Shown: positions 1 to 7,634 of the stretch, in pieces
Numbering within the stretch: the stretch's first letter is position 1
How the letters are laid out: each line of letters starts with the position of its first letter
Assembly (NCBI RefSeq): GCF_008123965.1
Contig: NZ_VSTH01000057.1
Location: 1 to 64,000, forward strand
DNA: 64,000 nt
Direction of reading: 5' to 3'
Origin: Bradyrhizobium hipponense
GTDB lineage: Bacteria > Pseudomonadota > Alphaproteobacteria > Rhizobiales > Xanthobacteraceae
Made by a program: the position numbers and the translations under genes
Notes under the pieces: model-generated
Databases searched by the model: none
What the model saw: the letters and a program-made list of their open reading frames with translations, nothing else
What the model was told of the DNA's origin: nothing

Positions 1-132
1 CGCTTGACTCAGTAGTATTACGGCGGACTACGCTGACGTGCACTTAACTGGCCTGTCGATTTGGATCACTTTCGCCGCTGTAACGGCATGATGGGTTTCG
101 CAAAGCGGATCATGCCGCAAGGCAAAACCGGA

Positions 133-429
133 TCACGACGGTTCTTTCAGGATTGGTGCACCCAGCTCATCGAAACGAAAGAGCTGAAAGATGCGCTGGC
201 CGTCGAAGTCGAGGATTCTCAAATCATCGGTCTCCTGCAGATTGCTTTCGACCGCCTGAAAGTGCCCGCCGTAGCGCGCCTTGGCGAGCGACAAGGGAAC
301 CTCGAACGCGACGAACTTGCGGATCCCCTTGTGCCTGAGCACCTCAAGGAGCTTCTGGTCGTGCAGGGACTCATGGGATGTGAGAATGAGCAACGGACCG
401 CTCGCCGTGAGCAGCAAAAGCGATTTCAT
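133..429 (-). CDS. hypothetical protein, 98 aa
   Basis: A short soluble protein with no domain I recognise. The start at 429 is supported by a GGAGG ribosome-binding site a few bases upstream on the minus strand. The N-terminus (MKSLLLLTASGPLLILTS) is hydrophobic and Rossmann-like: a short beta strand followed by a serine/histidine-containing loop. The rest is charged, with no membrane segment or signal cleavage site. The 132 bases to its left hold nothing I can name. Confidence 0.6.
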   Translation of the reverse strand: MKSLLLLTASGPLLILTSHESLHDQKLLEVLRHKGIRKFVAFEVPLSLAKARYGGHFQAVESNLQETDDLRILDFDGQRIFQLFRFDELGAPILKEPS

Positions 430-531
430 CGGATCCTCCTTTGCAGGAAGCGTAGCCCGCCCTCGCTCAACGCGCGAAGGTTGAAGCGATACCCATCAAT
501 CCGGCAGAGCCAGAGTTAGCCGCGGGCGTAA

Positions 532-560
532 CCCGCCATTCGGGTCTCGCGAATGGCGGG
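532..560. repeat. intergenic palindromic hairpin
   Basis: Arms CCCGCCATTCG (532-542) and CGAATGGCGGG (550-560) are perfect inverted repeats separated by 7 bases. The hairpin lies just past the 3' end of the minus-strand gene at 576-890. There is no T-run after the stem in either direction, so I read it as a REP-like palindrome that may also act as a weak or Rho-assisted terminator. A related 'gtagcccgcc' start is seen near 452. Confidence 0.6.
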
Positions 561-575
561 CTACTGTTTTGCCCG

Positions 576-890
576 TCAGTACTTTGGCGCTGTGCTCGTG
601 CCCGACTTTGTGCTCGTGCCCGTGGTTTGAGACTTTGTGCTCGAGCCGGTGGTTTGACCGGGCGCGGAAGTGGACGCGCCGGCGCTGGTCTTCTTCGAGG
701 CCTTGGCGTGGTGCATCGCATGGTGCTTCTTGTGTCCAGGAGCGTAGCCGGAAGCGCCCGGCTCTCCCGTCTTAGAACCCATTTGCTGCATCTCTTGGCC
801 CGGCGCCTTGCTCGATGCGCCCTGAGCAAACACGACTGGTGCTGTTGCCATGAGAATAGTAGTAGAGAGCGCGATGATCTTCGATTTCAT
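576..890 (-). CDS. small secreted Ser/Thr/Lys-rich protein, 104 aa
   Basis: Residues 1-22 form a Sec signal peptide (MKSKIIALSTTILMATAPVV then FAQG). The mature part is low in complexity: a His-rich patch (HKKHHAMHHAK) and a tail of Thr/Ser/Gly/Lys repeats of the type TGTSTKS. It has no enzymatic domain and is probably a periplasmic or cell-surface protein. The start is supported by a GGAGGAGG ribosome-binding site, and a close match to the EcfG stress promoter sits 32 bases upstream, so induction by general stress is likely. The biological role is unknown. Confidence 0.8.
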   Translation of the reverse strand: MKSKIIALSTTILMATAPVVFAQGASSKAPGQEMQQMGSKTGEPGASGYAPGHKKHHAMHHAKASKKTSAGASTSAPGQTTGSSTKSQTTGTSTKSGTSTAPKY

Positions 891-921
891 GTCGTCCTCC
901 TCCCGGTAAGCCCCTCAATGC

Positions 922-946
922 AACGAAATGAGCCCAGTCCCGTTCC
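922..946 (-). promoter_or_regulatory. EcfG-type (general stress sigma) promoter
   Basis: Read on the minus strand this is GGAAC (946-942), 16 bases, CGTT (925-922). That matches the alphaproteobacterial EcfG consensus GGAAC-N16/17-CGTT. It would start transcription about 27 bases before the start codon of the small secreted protein gene at 576-890. Confidence 0.75.
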
Positions 947-1159
947 CCTGAACGAATGTTCATAATGAGCCGGCCGACGGATGGCGCGAAGCAGGATGCA
1001 AGCGCCCGTTGCATTGCGCCACGGCGGCTTTACGCTGCCGCTGCGGCATCGGAAGCCGGCAATTAGCGTCACCGGCTTGGCAATCTCACGCCATACCGAC
1101 TGGCACCGCGAGGTGATGGGTTTTGCAAGGGATCAATCCTACCCATTCCAACAAGACCC

Positions 1160-1957
1160 ATGCCAAGGAAAAGCAAGCCCCTCCTCCCTCGCCTTCGCAG
1201 CGTCCGGCGCGCGACGCGGCGGGTGCGAAACACACTCGCGCGAGCGCCGCGAATGGTTCGGATCGCGTTCGGCCTGGCGATGTTGCTTGCGGCCATCGCG
1301 CTTCTGAACATCGTCTATCAAATGATCCGCAAGCCGACCGAGCTGTTTGTCCTCGTCGGCAACGCGCTCGCCAAGGATCCATCAGAGACTTGGCGGCAGT
1401 ACGGGCCGATGTTCCGCAAGTTTTCCACCGATGCGATCACGCCCGAATTGCTGGCCGCGCTGGCGCAGGTCGAGAGTTCAGGCAATCCAGTGGCGCGCAC
1501 CTACTGGCGCTGGCGATTGAGCCTCAATCCCCTCGCGATCTACCGGCCCGCCTCCAGCGCCGTCGGCCTCTTCCAGATGACCGATCCGGCCCTCACCGAG
1601 GCCGCGCGGTTCTGTATCCGCGGCAACGCGATCACGGAGTCCGGCTGCGGCTTCACCAGCCTTTACGTTCGCGCGGTCCCGAGCCACGCCATCGAGCTGG
1701 CATCGGTGTATCTGGACCGCAATGTGGCCGATGTGCTCGCCCGCGCGGGCGATGTGAAGGCAAGCGCGCAGCAAAAGCAGGATCTGGCCGCCTTCATTCA
1801 TCTGTGCGGCGCAGGTCCCGCCACAGCCTACGCACGCCGCCACTTTCAGATGCTGGCCGGCGAGCGCTGCGGCGATCACCTCGTTGCAAGCTACATCGCC
1901 AGGGTCAACGCAATGAAGCGGCAGTTTCTGCGGCTGGCGGCAGACGACGAGAATTAG
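1160..1957 (+). CDS. membrane-anchored lytic transglycosylase (SLT domain)
   Basis: 265 aa. The N-terminus is very Arg-rich (1-33), followed by one membrane helix (about 34-54), so the catalytic part should face the periplasm. The SLT fold is recognisable from 'LAQVESSGNP', whose Glu105 is the expected catalytic acid, and from 'SSAVGLFQMTDP', the usual substrate-groove motif. Such enzymes cleave the MurNAc-GlcNAc bond of peptidoglycan with 1,6-anhydro product formation. No obvious ribosome-binding site precedes the first ATG; an internal ATG at 1253 would remove the Arg-rich segment. No partner genes adjoin it, so I infer a housekeeping or remodelling role. Confidence 0.8.
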   Translation: MPRKSKPLLPRLRSVRRATRRVRNTLARAPRMVRIAFGLAMLLAAIALLNIVYQMIRKPTELFVLVGNALAKDPSETWRQYGPMFRKFSTDAITPELLAALAQVESSGNPVARTYWRWRLSLNPLAIYRPASSAVGLFQMTDPALTEAARFCIRGNAITESGCGFTSLYVRAVPSHAIELASVYLDRNVADVLARAGDVKASAQQKQDLAAFIHLCGAGPATAYARRHFQMLAGERCGDHLVASYIARVNAMKRQFLRLAADDEN

Positions 1958-1972
1958 GGAGCGTAGCCCGGA

Positions 1973-2083
1973 TGGAGCGGAAGCGAAATCCGGGACCAGT
2001 CTGCCTCGTGGCAACATCCGGATTGCGCGGAGCCTGTCATCGGGCGGCGCTTAGCGCCGACCCGTTGGCTCCATCCGGGCTAG
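1973..2083. repeat. GTAGCCCGGATGGAGC-type palindromic intergenic repeat
   Basis: The outer arms GTAGCCCGGATGGAGC (1973-1988) and GGCTCCATCCGGGCTAG (2067-2083) are inverted. Inner parts carry 'aatccggga' and 'catccgga' segments, so this looks like two half-palindromes. The same family recurs at 27524-27778, 29013-29261 and 45108-45160. Confidence 0.75.
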
Positions 2084-2148
2084 AGGCACCAGTCAATTCC
2101 GGGTCCGGCGATGGCCGATCACCACATGCCCGGGAATGTGATCGGCAT

Positions 2149-2436
2149 TCACCACCAGTATGGCCACCGCCACCCTTCATAGCGGACATACGACGACACC
2201 AGCGGCGGGCCATAGGGATCGACCCGGTCGTCTTCAGGGCGATAACGATATCGTGGAACAACATTATAATCCCACGGCGTTGGCCTGAGCACCGGGACGT
2301 CCACCCTCAGCCGTGGTTCAGGAACCACTTCACGAACGACTTGGGCCTTCCGCGCCCGGGCTTCAGCGCCGGATATCGCAAGGCTGCACAGCACCAGGGC
2401 CGTTCCGAGGGTACACGCGAGCGTCATGATCTTCAT
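2149..2436 (-). CDS. small secreted protein, Arg/Tyr/Trp-rich, 95 aa
   Basis: Residues 1-26 form a signal peptide ending around 'SGAEA'. The mature chain is basic and proline-rich and ends in aromatic residues (EGWRWPYWW). No known domain is present. Similar short periplasmic proteins are common in Bradyrhizobium. The gene stands alone between palindromic repeats. Confidence 0.7.
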   Translation of the reverse strand: MKIMTLACTLGTALVLCSLAISGAEARARKAQVVREVVPEPRLRVDVPVLRPTPWDYNVVPRYRYRPEDDRVDPYGPPLVSSYVRYEGWRWPYWW

Positions 2437-2531
2437 GCGATGGCCTCCTTCCCGTCAGAGTGCAAAAGGACGCAAAGCAAGGCAAGCCCAATTCGCTCTC
2501 GGCTTGCTTGAATGACCGCTGACCTCTCCTG

Positions 2532-2625
2532 CGTCATTGCGAGTTGGGACCGGCTTGAGGAGCGAAGCAATCCAGACTGCCTCGGCGGAGGGATTCTGGA
2601 TTGCTTCGCTGCGCTCGCAATGACG
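2532..2625. repeat. CGTCATTGCGAG palindromic intergenic repeat, copy 1
   Basis: The element begins cgtcattgcgag and ends cgcaatgacg. Inner arms are 'gaagcaatccaga' and 'tctggattgcttc', so nearly the whole unit can fold as one long hairpin. Translating it gives spurious ORFs on both strands. Confidence 0.85.
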
Positions 2626-2707
2626 GAGAATGTGGCGACACCTCGCGCGATTCCAGCCCGTCCTCCCCGGGCTGAGGGCCCAGCTTTCGGACACCGGCCC
2701 TCACCAT

Positions 2708-2794
2708 CGTCATTGCGAGGAGCTCTTGCGACGAAACAATCCAGACTGTCTCAGCGGAGGGACTCGGGATTGCTTCGCTGCGCTCGCAATGACG
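2708..2794. repeat. CGTCATTGCGAG palindromic intergenic repeat, copy 2
   Basis: A second unit of the same family, 83 bases after copy 1 and in the same orientation: cgtcattgcgagg ... aacaatccagact ... gggattgcttcg ... cgcaatgacg. The interval 2437-2877 contains only these two repeats and no gene that I can support. Confidence 0.85.
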
Positions 2795-2877
2795 ACGAAT
2801 GTGACGGCACGTCGCGCAGGACTTCGATGGCTTGTGAGCCGAAACGAACCCTTCGGCGCGCAAAGCCCGGCGGACGC

Positions 2878-3138
2878 CTAGGCTGCGTCGAATTCCTCGG
2901 CGTTCGGCGCCGGACCTGCAACGAGCCCGTCGAGACTGACCATCAGCAGATCGGCGATGTGCATCAGCTGGTAGAGCGGAATGTCCGCCTCGCCTTTTTC
3001 GGCCAGCGACACGAAGGCGGGCGCCACGCCAATGCGCTCGGCCAGCTGGGCTTCGGTGTAACCGCGGGTCTCGCGCGCAGCTTTCACGCGCGCAGCGATC
3101 CCGAGCCTGTGGCGGGACTGCTCGTCCGCGGTCATCAT
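2878..3138 (-). CDS. XRE-family helix-turn-helix regulator, 86 aa
   Basis: A compact Cro/C1-type DNA-binding protein. The HTH spans about residues 14-68, with 'TEAQLAERIGVAPAFVSLAE' as helices 2-3 and 'LMHIADLLMVSLDGLV' as the closing part. I chose the ATG pair at 3138/3135, because an upstream in-frame extension reads through the PilZ gene in another frame. It lies 50 bases downstream of the PilZ gene on the same strand, so the two may be cotranscribed. The target is unknown. Confidence 0.75.
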   Translation of the reverse strand: MMTADEQSRHRLGIAARVKAARETRGYTEAQLAERIGVAPAFVSLAEKGEADIPLYQLMHIADLLMVSLDGLVAGPAPNAEEFDAA

Positions 3139-3188
3139 GACGGCCTGCTCGTCCGGGCTCGCACAGCCCGCAGTGAACGCGCTGCCGA

Positions 3189-3416
3189 TCAGCCCTTGCG
3201 CCAGGCGACCCGGCAGTCCTTGCGCAGTCCGCTGAGGAAGATCAGCGAAAACTGTTCGGCGACCCAGAGCGACGAGTTGAGGGCGAGGCGCGCGCCGGTG
3301 CCGGAGACGTCGCGGATCGTGCAGGGCACGCTGATGAGGCTGCCGGTGCCATTGTCGAATTCGACAATGCCGGTGCGCAATGTGTGATGCCTGACTGCGG
3401 CGCGATGATCGCTCAT
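3189..3416 (-). CDS. PilZ-domain protein, 75 aa
   Basis: A minimal PilZ fold with an early Arg-rich stretch (HRAAVRHH) and the 'DVSGTGARL' strand typical of PilZ domains. It ends in 'CRVAWRKG', the last conserved strand, so it is a single short domain. The c-di-GMP-binding RxxxR motif is only loosely present, so ligand binding is uncertain. A GGGAGC ribosome-binding site precedes the ATG. It is followed by the XRE gene on the same strand. Confidence 0.7.
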   Translation of the reverse strand: MSDHRAAVRHHTLRTGIVEFDNGTGSLISVPCTIRDVSGTGARLALNSSLWVAEQFSLIFLSGLRKDCRVAWRKG

Positions 3417-3572
3417 GACAGCTCCCGTAAGGTCGCGGCTGCGAGCGGCGTATCCGACGCATCCGTGATCGGAGCGAAGATACCGGACAAACGTCCTGTA
3501 ATTTCTAAACGCCGTGCGGCTCAGCCGCCACTGGTCGCCATGGTAAAGGAATCCCTGCTCATTCCTGGGGCC

Positions 3573-4244
3573 CTACCCGCGCGCCCGGCGCACCGCCTCC
3601 TCCAGTTTCATCCTCTGCTTGTCCCACCGGCTCTGCTCGGCCTCCGCCCGTTCATCCAGCGCGGCGCGCGCGGCTTCGATCTCCTCTGCCCGCGCCTCGT
3701 GCTCCCGCCTCGCCTTGTCCAGCGCCGTCTGCGCTGCGGCGACCGCCTTCTCGCGGCGGGCACGCTGCTTGGCGCGGGCCGCTTCCTCTTTCCGGCGCTC
3801 GGCTTCTCGCCCCCGCTCTTCCTTCTCGAATGCCGCGGCGGCCTTGCGGGCTTGTCGGTCGTCGATCTTGCGGGACGGTTTGGGTGCGCTCTTGGCCGCA
3901 CGCTTCGTTGGCTTGGCCTTAACTTTGCGCTTGGATTTGGTCTTGGATCTGGGCTTGGCCTCGCCGTCGGAAAGTTCCGTCGGCAGCTCGGCGTGCTCGG
4001 TGAACGGGCCGTCCGATCCGACCGGGCGCCTGAGCACGACGCCGGGGCTTGCCATGGTCGCAGCGACGATGTCGGGGTCGTCGGTCTCCTTCGCGGCACC
4101 CTGATGGAACAGATTGGAGCTGGCGCCCCAGGCCTCCAGCGCCGCCTTCATCGAGGGCGCGGCAACCGCCTGGTCGTAGAAGCCGAGCGAGGTCTGATAA
4201 GTCTTCAGTTGTCTTTTCGGTTTGCTTTTCAATTTCTTTGGCAT
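3573..4244 (-). CDS. TolA-like Lys/Ala/Glu-rich coiled-coil protein, 223 aa
   Basis: The N-terminal third (after MPKKLKSKPKRQ) contains a compact segment with 'YDQAVAAPSMKAALEAWG' that is usual in a rhizobial family often labelled cell-envelope biogenesis protein TolA. A Lys-rich linker follows, then a long helical region (about 140-220) of 'AEEIEAARAALDERAEAEQ' type that should form a coiled coil. There is no signal peptide or membrane segment, so a true TolA role is unlikely. The ATG at 4244 is preferred over an upstream in-frame ATG at 4307 because the family usually begins MPKKLK. Confidence 0.65.
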   Translation of the reverse strand: MPKKLKSKPKRQLKTYQTSLGFYDQAVAAPSMKAALEAWGASSNLFHQGAAKETDDPDIVAATMASPGVVLRRPVGSDGPFTEHAELPTELSDGEAKPRSKTKSKRKVKAKPTKRAAKSAPKPSRKIDDRQARKAAAAFEKEERGREAERRKEEAARAKQRARREKAVAAAQTALDKARREHEARAEEIEAARAALDERAEAEQSRWDKQRMKLEEAVRRARG

Positions 4245-4620
4245 GTCGCCCCACGGCCCGGCGACGCGCGGGGCCCTCAGCAATCGCGACCTTCGCCACC
4301 ATGCCATAATGCCCCTGTTTTGCCCGACGAGTCAAAAAGACTTTCGGTATCGCCGAAGTCGGACCGGACAAGCCTGACCCGGAGAAGCGACTCGCCCGAA
4401 GTAGCTCGCAGAGCGAAGGCGGATCACGAATTATTCGGTATCGCAGAACTTTGAATTCATGAGTGTTTCCTACTGTGCATGGGGTTGTTTTCGATGTTTT
4501 GATGTTGGACGCGGTTCCACGACGCAGTCGCTCAATCGATTCCGCAGGCCAACGGCCTCAGCACGTCACCAGCTTGGACATCGCATAGGCTGGGCCCGTT
4601 TCACGATCAGGAGGATCACC
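4245..4620. other. intergenic region with degraded repeats
   Basis: No convincing gene. It contains 'cctgttttgcccgacgagtc' (about 4312), resembling a sequence near 566, and two near-identical 15-base direct repeats (ttcggtatcgccgaa at 4343 and ttcggtatcgcagaa at 4434). The promoter of the small gene at 4621 must lie at its right end, but no clear consensus was seen. Confidence 0.5.
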
Positions 4621-4794
4621 ATGAACGGAAATCGCTACTACGGCGTTCGCGTCGAGGGCGCGAAATACGGCGTCGGTTTCGGCTCGGCGCTCGCGATTGC
4701 GATCTCCTACACCAACAACCATTCGATCCTGTGGGCGATCATCCACGGAATCCTGGGCTGGCTCTACGTGATCTTCGTGGCGCTGTTTCGGTGA
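4621..4794 (+). CDS. small single-pass membrane protein, 57 aa
   Basis: A strong AGGAGG ribosome-binding site (about 4611) precedes this ATG. The protein is soluble for about 18 residues (MNGNRYYGVRVEGAKYG). One or two hydrophobic stretches follow, the second (ILWAIIHGILGWLYVIFVAL) being a clear membrane helix near the C-terminus. The family is unnamed to me. It stands alone upstream of the yjdM-like gene. Confidence 0.75.
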   Translation: MNGNRYYGVRVEGAKYGVGFGSALAIAISYTNNHSILWAIIHGILGWLYVIFVALFR

Positions 4795-4888
4795 TATCGC
4801 ACCGGCAGACAAGCGTGTCCCCAGCTTTCCCTTGCATTCGCATTTCCCGCCCCTACGGTGCGCCTCGCCAGCATGGAGGATCAGGCTT

Positions 4889-5242
4889 TTGACGGACGAC
4901 ACCACTAAATGCCCGAAATGCAATTCGGAGCATGCCTATCAGGATCGCGATCTCTGGATCTGCCCGGAATGCGCCCATGAATGGAGCGCTGCGGCCGGCG
5001 CGGCAGCGGAGGCTCCGCAGGAGGCCGGCGTGCGCGATGCCCATGGCAATGCGCTGGCCGACGGCGACAGCGTCATCGTGATGAAGGACCTCAAGGTCAA
5101 GGGCTCGTCGTCGGTGGTCAAGGGCGGCACCAAGGTCCGCAACATCCGCCTCCAGGACGCCACCGACGGCCACAACATCGCCTGCAAGGTCGACGGCATC
5201 GGCGCGATGAACTTGAAATCGGAATTCGTGAAGAAGGCGTAG
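4889..5242 (+). CDS. yjdM: PhnA/YjdM family zinc-ribbon protein
   Basis: 117 aa, close to the usual length for this family. An N-terminal zinc ribbon has two CxxC pairs (CPKC near residue 8 and CPEC near 26). The PhnA C-terminal domain follows, with 'DGDSVIVMKDLKVKGSSS' and 'VKGGTKVRNIRL'. The start is TTG: GGAGG lies 11 bases upstream, and no ATG fits the family's start. Despite the old phnA name, the family is not a proven phosphonoacetate hydrolase; its role remains unclear. Confidence 0.85.
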   Translation: MTDDTTKCPKCNSEHAYQDRDLWICPECAHEWSAAAGAAAEAPQEAGVRDAHGNALADGDSVIVMKDLKVKGSSSVVKGGTKVRNIRLQDATDGHNIACKVDGIGAMNLKSEFVKKA

Positions 5243-5365
5243 GACCGCAGGGTGCATGGGCAGGCTGCGTCGGAGCAGCGAAGGCGAAGGCAGCAATCGG
5301 CCGTTCCCATTCTCCACGTTGGCGGGCTACAGTCCCTGAGCCCGCCACGCGCCAGGGAGCCGCGC

Positions 5366-6148
5366 ATGCCCGAACTTCGCTTCGACGACGGTGCCGCCTA
5401 TGAGCAGATGATGGGGGTCTGGAGCCGCCTCGTCGGCGAGGTCTTTCTCGACTGGCTGAAACCCAAGACAGGCCTGCGCTGGATCGACGTCGGCTGTGGC
5501 AACGGCGCGTTCACTGAGCTGGTCGTATCGCGCTGCGCCCCAGCCGAGGTACAGGGCATCGACCCGTCCGAGGGGCAGCTCGCCTTTGCGCGCACGCGGC
5601 CCGGTGCGCGCGGCGCCAATTTTCGGGAGGGCGACGCGATGGCACTGCCGTTCACGGCCGACAGCTTCGATATCGCCGTCATGGCCTTGGTGCTCGTCTT
5701 CGTGCCAGATCCGGCAAAGGGTGTTGCGGAATTGGTGCGCGTGGCTCGTCCGGGCGGCCGGGTCGCAACCTATATGTGGGACATGGTCGACGGCGGCTTT
5801 CCGCTCGATCCGATCCTATCCGAGATGCGTGCGATGGGACTGTCGCCGACACGTCCGCCCCACATGGAGGCATCGAGCATCGACGCACTGACCGCGTTCT
5901 GGACCGGTGCGGGTCTGACGCAGATCGAAACGCGTGAGATCGCCGTGGAGCGGACATTTCGCGATTTCGACGAATTTTGGCAGGCGGAGACCACCGCGCC
6001 GTCCATCGGACCGACAATAGCGACGATGTCACCGGGCGAGATCGACGCGCTCAAGCAGCGCGTGCGGGCGCGACTGCCGGCCGGCGCCGGCGGCAGCATC
6101 GTCTATCGAGCCCGCGCCCACGCGATCAAAGGAAGCAAGCCGCAATAA
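5366..6148 (+). CDS. class I SAM-dependent methyltransferase
   Basis: 260 aa. Motif I is 'WIDVGCGNGAFTELV' (about residue 37), the acidic loop after strand 2 is 'VQGIDPSEGQ', and motif III is 'ALPFTADSFDIAVMALVLVF', as in UbiE/Methyltransf_11 proteins. The substrate cannot be read from the sequence. The ATG at 5366 follows CAGGGAG and matches the family start; an upstream ATG at 5252 would add an implausible Arg-rich leader. It lies 123 bases after the yjdM-like gene on the same strand. Confidence 0.85.
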   Translation: MPELRFDDGAAYEQMMGVWSRLVGEVFLDWLKPKTGLRWIDVGCGNGAFTELVVSRCAPAEVQGIDPSEGQLAFARTRPGARGANFREGDAMALPFTADSFDIAVMALVLVFVPDPAKGVAELVRVARPGGRVATYMWDMVDGGFPLDPILSEMRAMGLSPTRPPHMEASSIDALTAFWTGAGLTQIETREIAVERTFRDFDEFWQAETTAPSIGPTIATMSPGEIDALKQRVRARLPAGAGGSIVYRARAHAIKGSKPQ

Positions 6149-6296
6149 GCGGCCTACGCTCAACGCGGCTGACCGCTGCCTTGGCGCCCCCCCCCCGCGC
6201 CATGCCAGTCCAATTGGCCTTGCGCAATGCATTGAACCAACGAGCCATTGAGCAAGCATCGTCGAGTGCAGAGCAACCGCTTACGGGCACGAGGTC

Positions 6297-6420
6297 GTCA
6301 TGCCCGGGGCTTGTCCCGGGCATCCACGTTCTTCGTGCAGCTTGGCCACGCGCGGATGGCCGGGACATAGGCGAGCGGGAGCGACGCCGTCCTTCGGACG
6401 GCTATGCCCGGCCGGGACGC
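6297..6420. repeat. GTCATGCCCGGGCTTGTCCC-type intergenic repeat
   Basis: The left end 'gtcatgcccggggcttgtcc' and right end 'ggctatgcccggccgggacg' bracket a sequence containing inner dyads (cgtccttcggacg). This is a long palindromic intergenic element of a kind widespread in Bradyrhizobium; a short relative occurs at about 43302-43336. It fills most of the gap between the methyltransferase and the next gene. Confidence 0.7.
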
Positions 6421-6431
6421 CGCGGAGGCTT

Positions 6432-6686
6432 TTAGCGGGCAGCGCCCATCGTAACGTTCGCGGTGTTCACCTTGCGCGGCGTCAGCACGCTGGCTTGGTG
6501 GACGGTCGCGACCGCGGCAGGTGCCGTTTCCTGCTGCTGGACATGCGCGGCACCGAGCACGCGCACCTGCATCGGAGAGACCGGGAAGCCATTGGCCTCA
6601 TAGCCCGGCAGCTCGGCGGCGAAAGCGGCGGTGCTGCCCGCGATCGTCAAAATGGCGGCGGCGATCGACAGAGTCTTCTTGTTCAT
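6432..6686 (-). CDS. small secreted protein, 84 aa
   Basis: Residues 1-24 form a clear Sec signal peptide (MNKKTLSIAAAILTIAGS then AAFA). The mature part is about 60 residues with no cysteines and no known domain. An AGGAG ribosome-binding site supports the ATG at 6686 over an upstream in-frame ATG. Function unknown. Confidence 0.75.
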   Translation of the reverse strand: MNKKTLSIAAAILTIAGSTAAFAAELPGYEANGFPVSPMQVRVLGAAHVQQQETAPAAVATVHQASVLTPRKVNTANVTMGAAR

Positions 6687-6855
6687 GGTGATGCTCCTGG
6701 AAGGAAGGTTCGGAGCACATTTAAGCGCGATTTGCTGCAGTGCGACCTGCGATGTTGCATTGCAACAGCGCGCCCCGCGCATGGCGATATGTTTAATGCG
6801 CGCAACGCCTTGGCCGAATCACGCCTACAGCGACGTGACACTTTCACGGGCGTGA

Positions 6856-7059
6856 TCAGCCGCCGAGCACGTTGCCCCAGCCGTCGAAGACGTAGGACTT
6901 CCAGGCCACGGTTCCATCCTCGCGCGGACGGCTGGCGCGGCGATAATCCTCGGCCTCGTCAGTGGTCCAGGTAACGATCGTGTCGGAGACGCGATCGTGC
7001 AGGATGGCGGGTTCAGTAGGATCGAAAGCGTCCATGGGACGAAGCGAGGAATGCGTCAT
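6856..7059 (-). CDS. hypothetical protein, 67 aa
   Basis: An acidic soluble small protein with a protein-like composition (DPTEPAILHDRVSDTIVTWT; aromatic-rich end AWKSYVFDGWGNVLGG). No ribosome-binding site is evident before either Met1 or Met9 (7035). It has no recognisable domain. The call rests on amino-acid composition alone. Confidence 0.45.
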   Translation of the reverse strand: MTHSSLRPMDAFDPTEPAILHDRVSDTIVTWTTDEAEDYRRASRPREDGTVAWKSYVFDGWGNVLGG

Positions 7060-7165
7060 GGACGATCAAACGCACCGCCGGCCGGAAGGTTGCGCTCGTG
7101 TCCGGCGCCGCGCAGCAACGCGGAAGAGCGTTGCAGCGCGTCCGGACACGGGTGTCGACATCAGC

Positions 7166-7336
7166 CTATTTCAGCGCAGTCGCAAGCGCTTGCAGCTTCG
7201 CAACGAGGTTGATGCCGAGCGCGTAGATGACTTCGATAATGGCGAGTGCGATGCCCGCTGCGATCAGACCGTATTCGATCGCGGTGGCGCCGGATTCATC
7301 GGCGGCAAATTCGACCATCAAGCATTTCAATTTCAA
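7166..7336 (-). CDS. Flp/Fap-type pilin
   Basis: 56 aa from a TTG start; the ribosome-binding site GGAAGGA lies 7 bases upstream. The core 'DESGATAIEYGLIAAGIALA' is the Flp pilin hallmark: a Glu-Tyr pair inside the hydrophobic helix following the prepilin peptidase cleavage site. Flp pilins form tight-adherence pili exported by Cpa/Tad machinery. No cpa or tad genes are in this window, so this is an orphan pilin gene. Confidence 0.85.
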   Translation of the reverse strand: MKLKCLMVEFAADESGATAIEYGLIAAGIALAIIEVIYALGINLVAKLQALATALK

Positions 7337-7634
7337 GATCGTGTCCTTCCCAAGTCTGCCGGACGTTGCCGGCGCGAGAGACATGCACCTCCACAATCCA
7401 CGATTGAGTAAATATGGGTCGCTCAATTTGACGACAATCCACGCCTCGATTTCCAGGTTCCGGGCCTATGGAACCGCAATGGAACCCGCGTTGCCGCCGG
7501 GCAACACCGGCCTGAAAAGCCCGTCATCCCGAAATTGCGCCATTGCGCCGCCACACCATCCCCCGAACAATTGACGCACTGCGTGCTTGGCTGTGCAACA
7601 TTGGTTCGAACAGAACCTTTTGGAGGCAGGGATC

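Noticed and set aside
2455..2863. Minus-strand ORFs with 'HCERSEAI' type sequence, and plus-strand ORFs across 2512-3387
   Set aside because: They are translations of the CGTCATTGCGAG palindromic repeats; no ribosome-binding site and no domain.
3136..3462. N-terminal extension of the XRE gene to 194 aa
   Set aside because: The extension is the PilZ gene read in a wrong frame (Arg/His-rich); the ATG at 3138 begins the true protein.
7603..7617. GGTTCGAACAGAACC as a regulatory dyad or tRNA T-loop
   Set aside because: The arms are only 5 bases and no tRNA cloverleaf surrounds it.
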